In this document: in pieces, positions 61,101-64,000 of the stretch | How the letters are laid out: every line of letters begins with the position of its first letter | How positions within the stretch are numbered: position 1 is the stretch's first letter | Source: VAXT01 sp963774625 | GTDB lineage: Bacteria; Actinomycetota; Thermoleophilia; Gaiellales; Gaiellaceae | Direction: 5' to 3' | Length of the DNA stretch: 64,000 nucleotides | Assembly (NCBI GenBank): GCA_963774625.1 | Contig: CAVZFQ010000014.1 | Location: forward strand, 101,877 to 165,876 | Program-made: the position numbers and the translations under genes | Notes under the pieces: generated by a model | Database searches by the model: none | What the model saw: only the letters and a program-made list of their open reading frames with translations | What the model was told of the DNA's origin: nothing

Positions 61101-61264
61101 TAGGAGGGTTTGGTGGAATTGACTCGTCGCCGGGGTGCGATGGTCGTTCCGAGGCAAGGACGCAGGGAGCCTCAATGCTTTTCAGCATTGGGGCGACTGA
61201 GGACGCGGCCTCGGGGCGAGCAGCGCGGCGCGGCGGCTCAGATCCATTTCGCCAAACCCTCCTA
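61101..61264 (-). ncRNA. candidate structured leader/inverted-repeat element upstream of serS
   Basis: Perfect 13-base inverted repeats TAGGAGGGTTTGG (61101-61113) and CCAAACCCTCCTA (61252-61264) bound the element. Nested inside are CCGAGGC (61149-61155) / GCCTCGG (61208-61214) and an apical 10-bp stem GCCTCAATGC / GCATTGGGGC (61169-61178, 61185-61194). The minus-strand transcript would fold into one long nested hairpin ending 4 bases before the serS GTG, with an AGGAGG at its 5' end. It includes the stop codon of the upstream cytochrome gene. No T-box consensus or known riboswitch motif was found. A MITE-like element is the alternative. Confidence 0.5.
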
Positions 61265-61648
61265 GGACGTGCTCTGCTGCAGGAAGGCGACCAGGTTGGC
61301 GACCTGCTTCGAGTCGAGCGTCTCGCCGTACGGCGGCATGATTCCTTGCTGGAAACCTTGTGCGATCTCGGCGTTCGGATCGACGATCGACTCGCGAATG
61401 AACTCCGCGTCCTTCCCCTTCAGCGCCGTGTCGAGGTCCGGCCCCGTCTTGCCGCTCGTGCCTGCCGCCTTGAACGTGTGGCAGCCGCCGCAGCCCTCGG
61501 AGACGAAAAGCAGCTTTCCCCGGGCCGGGTTCCCAGCCTCAGCCTTGGGCAGCGTGCCCTCGACCGGCCCTGTCGGCGAGACGGTCTCCTCGCCGCCGCA
61601 ACCCACCAGCAACGTGGCAAAAAGGACGATCAGGCCCGCACGGCGCAT
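61262..61648 (-). CDS. c-type cytochrome lipoprotein
   Basis: A 128-residue protein from ATG 61648. A lipoprotein signal (AGLIVLFATLLVGC) with lipobox LVGC is followed by a short linker and a cytochrome c domain: CGGCH haem attachment, GKTGPDLDTAL, and the axial Met in GIMPPYG. It is paralogous to the cytochrome at 33701-34292 (shared EFIRESIVDPNAE / ESIVDPNAE and AQG..QGIMP). It is probably an outer-face electron carrier of the respiratory chain. The stop codon lies in the right arm of the inverted repeat upstream of serS. Confidence 0.92.
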   Translation of the reverse strand: MRRAGLIVLFATLLVGCGGEETVSPTGPVEGTLPKAEAGNPARGKLLFVSEGCGGCHTFKAAGTSGKTGPDLDTALKGKDAEFIRESIVDPNAEIAQGFQQGIMPPYGETLDSKQVANLVAFLQQSTS

Positions 61649-61658
61649 CGCGGCGAGT

Positions 61659-63089
61659 CTACTCAAGACGTTCGGCGGTTTCGTGCCAGAAGCGCAGGGC
61701 CAGCGCGGAGAGGGCACCGAAGCCGGAAACCTCTCGCGGCGCATCGTTGACGATCAGGGAGACGACGACCGCCACCAGCAGCGCGTCGAGGGCCGCATAG
61801 CGCGGGCGACGCAGCGCGACCCAGACCAGCACCGGGATCGAGACGCCGATCACGAGCGCCGAGTGCCAGGTGGACACGACTCCCTCGGCAGAGGCGACGA
61901 GCCGGTCGCCGATGTCTTCCGCGAGCTGGGCCGGGCCGCCGCCGATCGACCTGGTCACGTGGCTCTCCCCGCCGAAGGCGGCGTCCAGGCCGACGAGGGC
62001 GAGCCCGAGGACCACGACAGCCGCGCCTGTCAGGGCCAGGTTGCGCGCCGTCAGCGGCACTCCGCGGAGCCGTAACCAGAGAAAGAGAAAGCCGGCCAGG
62101 AGCACGAGCACGCCCCCTCCATCCGCACCGGCGAAGCTGGCGCCGACGGTCAGGACGGCGAGCAACGCGACGGCCGGCAGGAGCCGCGGGCCGAGCAGGT
62201 ACGCGCCGAGCAGGGCAGGCGCGAGCACCAGGGTCTCGAGCTGGTTGTTGAACCCGTAGAAGCGCCCGCCGTTCTCGGGGCGCGGCCCGATCACGGCCAG
62301 CGAGCTCGTCTCCGTCGAGATTGCGAGCACGAGGAGGTAGACCGGGAAGACCGCGAGGAGCGCCGCCGCGAACGCAACCCGATTCCGCGTGACCCGAGCG
62401 AGCACGAGTGCACCGACCGCGGCGACCACCGCCAGCATGGGAACGACCGTCGTGGTCGTTTCCACCTCGAGCGCGCTGAGAGCGAGCGCCGTGCTCAGCC
62501 CAACCGGAACGGTGAGGAGCGAGGCTCTGGCCCAGAAGGCCGAACGGCGAGCTCGGGCCAGGATCGCAAACACAAGCATGAGCGCTGCCAGGGCGAAGCC
62601 CGCCGGGGTCCGGGAGTCGTCGAGGTCGTCGAGCCGTGCGTCCAATGCGTCCAGCTTCTGCTGCACGTTCGGCTCGGCGCGGGACGTGATCGGCGGCTCG
62701 CGGCCCTCCTCGAGCGCCTCGACGGTCGGCTTGACGTCGTAGATCGAGACGAGCCCGGGCACACGCGTGCGATCCGAGACGAGGAGACCGTCGTAACCCG
62801 GACCTGAGATGGCGATCGGATACCGGCGGTCGTTCGCATGCTTGCCGGACGGGATGCCTAGCAGCACGACGTACTCGCATGGGCACCGAGGCGGCGGGAT
62901 GCCTTCCAGCGCGTCGAGCGCCTCCTCCCGGCTGACCTCGGGTCCTCGGCCGGCAACCAGGAGCCCCGAGGCCTGCTTCGCCAAAGCGGGCGCATCCGGG
63001 CCTGTGTACACGCCGACGTGGTCCGCGCGCGCAGGAGCCGCCCAGAGGAGCGCGGTGGCGAGCACCCCCGCAAGTAGAATTGCCCTCAT
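61659..63089 (-). CDS. polytopic membrane protein with secreted N-terminal domain
   Basis: A 476-residue protein from ATG 63089. A signal peptide (ILLAGVLATALLWAAPARA) is followed by an extracytoplasmic domain of about 150 residues (HVGVYTGPDAPALAKQASGLL, CPCEYVVLLGIPSGK, GYDGLLVSDRTRVPGLVSIYDVKPT), then about nine membrane helices (170-476). The N-terminal domain has a weak look of alkaline-phosphatase-like exported proteins but no metal motif. No family is assigned. The gene start overlaps the htpX start by two bases. Confidence 0.75.
   Translation of the reverse strand: MRAILLAGVLATALLWAAPARADHVGVYTGPDAPALAKQASGLLVAGRGPEVSREEALDALEGIPPPRCPCEYVVLLGIPSGKHANDRRYPIAISGPGYDGLLVSDRTRVPGLVSIYDVKPTVEALEEGREPPITSRAEPNVQQKLDALDARLDDLDDSRTPAGFALAALMLVFAILARARRSAFWARASLLTVPVGLSTALALSALEVETTTTVVPMLAVVAAVGALVLARVTRNRVAFAAALLAVFPVYLLVLAISTETSSLAVIGPRPENGGRFYGFNNQLETLVLAPALLGAYLLGPRLLPAVALLAVLTVGASFAGADGGGVLVLLAGFLFLWLRLRGVPLTARNLALTGAAVVVLGLALVGLDAAFGGESHVTRSIGGGPAQLAEDIGDRLVASAEGVVSTWHSALVIGVSIPVLVWVALRRPRYAALDALLVAVVVSLIVNDAPREVSGFGALSALALRFWHETAERLE
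63075..63080 (+). promoter_or_regulatory. -10 box of a probable leaderless htpX transcript
   Basis: TAGAAT ends 7 bases before ATG 63088, and no ribosome site is present. This spacing is typical of leaderless actinobacterial mRNAs. No good -35 was found. Confidence 0.5.
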
Positions 63090-63999
63090 GGAACGCAAGG
63101 CATACGGGCGCGATATCGGCCTTTCTCTACGCATGGTCACAACCATGTTCGTCCTCGGCCTCGTGTACGTCGCTTTCTTCGTCATCCTCGTGAACATCCT
63201 CGACGTCGGCATCTTCGCCGTCGTCCTGATCATCGGCATCCTCTCGTTCGTCCAGTTCTTCACGTCGGACAAGATCGCGCTGCTCGCCTCGGGTGCGAAG
63301 GTCGTCGACCGCGAGCAGGCGCCCGAACTGCACGACATGGTCGAGCGCCTGGCGGCGATGGCCGACCTGCCGAAGCCGCGGGTAGCCATCATCCCCACGG
63401 ATGTGCCCAATGCATTTGCGACGGGCCGCAGCCAGAAGAAATCTGTCGTCGCGGTGACCGAGGGCCTCTGGAACCGCCTCGAGCCCCGAGAGGTCGAGGG
63501 CGTCATCGCCCACGAGCTCACGCACATCGCCAATCGCGACGTGATGGTGATGACGATCGCGAGCTTCTTCGCCATGGTCGCGGCGATGCTCGCGCGCTTC
63601 GGCCTGTACGGCGGCATGTTCGGCGGCGGTCGCGACCGGAGCGGGGGCACCCCCGTCTGGCTGATCATGTTCGCCGTGGCGATCGCCACGTACGCGATCA
63701 GCTACGTGCTGATGATGATGATCTCCCGCTATCGCGAGTACGCAGCCGACCGCGGAGCCGCCGTCATCACGGGCACGCCCGAGTACCTGATGAGCGCCCT
63801 CCAGAAGATCGCGAGCCGCATCTCGCAGATCCCGCAGCGCGACCTGCGCGAGGTCGCCGGCATGAACGCGTTCTTCATCGTGCCGACGAACGTCAGAAAA
63901 GGGTTCGCCGAGCTCTTCATGACGCACCCGCCGCTCGAGAAGCGGCTTGCCCGCCTCGCCGCCATCTCGCGCGAGATGGGCCGCCCGGTCGATCTCTAG
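63088..63999 (+). CDS. htpX: HtpX-type M48 membrane metalloprotease
   Basis: A 303-residue M48 protease. Two N-terminal membrane helices (about 17-60) precede the zinc motif HELTH (in VIAHELTHIANRD). Two further helices (about 170-210) follow, then the third zinc ligand region SRYREYAADRGAA, with the Glu/Asp pair of EYAAD. The C-terminus (FMTHPPLEKRLARL) is typical. It degrades damaged membrane proteins. The ATG overlaps that of the divergent polytopic protein gene. The stop is the last codon before the window edge region, so the gene is complete. Confidence 0.94.
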   Translation: MERKAYGRDIGLSLRMVTTMFVLGLVYVAFFVILVNILDVGIFAVVLIIGILSFVQFFTSDKIALLASGAKVVDREQAPELHDMVERLAAMADLPKPRVAIIPTDVPNAFATGRSQKKSVVAVTEGLWNRLEPREVEGVIAHELTHIANRDVMVMTIASFFAMVAAMLARFGLYGGMFGGGRDRSGGTPVWLIMFAVAIATYAISYVLMMMISRYREYAADRGAAVITGTPEYLMSALQKIASRISQIPQRDLREVAGMNAFFIVPTNVRKGFAELFMTHPPLEKRLARLAAISREMGRPVDL

Positions 64000-64000
64000 A

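Noticed and set aside
61097..61264. T-box riboswitch upstream of serS
   Set aside because: No UGGNACCGCG antiterminator consensus or specifier-loop architecture was seen; only nested stems are present.
61101..61264. Insertion sequence, suggested by terminal inverted repeats
   Set aside because: Too short to encode a transposase and no target-site duplication is evident; kept only as a possible MITE.
63090..63689. N-terminal extension of the minus-strand polytopic protein
   Set aside because: Antisense to htpX; a proper signal peptide starts at ATG 63089.

Overview
The window is high-GC DNA from an actinobacterium, most likely class Thermoleophilia (Gaiellales/Solirubrobacterales). The evidence is an actinobacterial-type large SRP RNA beside dnaX, secreted proteins with long proline linkers and basic C-terminal PASTA domains, GTG/TTG starts and many GTGA stop/start overlaps. 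Assignment below phylum is inference.

Layout. (1) 200-6576: a same-strand operon coupled by GTGA overlaps. It holds a sugar-nucleotidyltransferase/flavin-reductase fusion, a luciferase-like monooxygenase, a DltA-like adenylating enzyme, a carrier protein, a GNAT-like protein and a formyltransferase. It looks like a route to an aminoacylated or formylated sugar or a small molecule. (2) 6584-29263: an exopolysaccharide region with deacetylase, APH-like kinase, methyltransferase, two glycosyltransferases, flippase, O-antigen ligase/polymerase, AsnB-like amidotransferase, Wzz/BY-kinase-like protein, PAP2 protein, epimerase, three right-handed beta-helix proteins and a LamG/phosphoesterase protein. 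(3) 29268-36713: RodZ-C-like protein, RTX-repeat protein, ybaB, dnaX, tRNA-Val, SRP RNA, a cytochrome c, three tRNA-Ser genes and a split NHEJ pair (LigD-type polymerase and ATP-dependent ligase). (4) 36732-52555: fabF, a VCBS-repeat protein, an O-methyltransferase, then a cluster of six modular secreted proteins. These are mosaics of a few N-terminal modules joined by polyproline (up to 94 Pro in a row) to a nearly invariant PASTA tail, with shared Shine-Dalgarno and terminator sequences. (5) 52614-63999: housekeeping genes (flavin reductase, primary-type sigma factor, membrane DnaJ, GNAT, M23 peptidase, tRNA-Ser(UGA) beside serS, lipoprotein cytochrome c, polytopic protein, htpX).

At least five genes carry apparent frameshifts (near 3020, 11950, 27115, 33895 and 34912-34945). 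In each the reading continues in another frame with intact family motifs. Several lie in short homopolymers, so sequencing or assembly error is as likely as real decay. Many convergent gene pairs overlap at their 3' ends, so the coding is very compact.

The most distinctive content is the PASTA-tailed mosaic secretome, the sugar/adenylation/monooxygenase operon at the left edge, and a 164-bp nested inverted-repeat leader directly upstream of serS.
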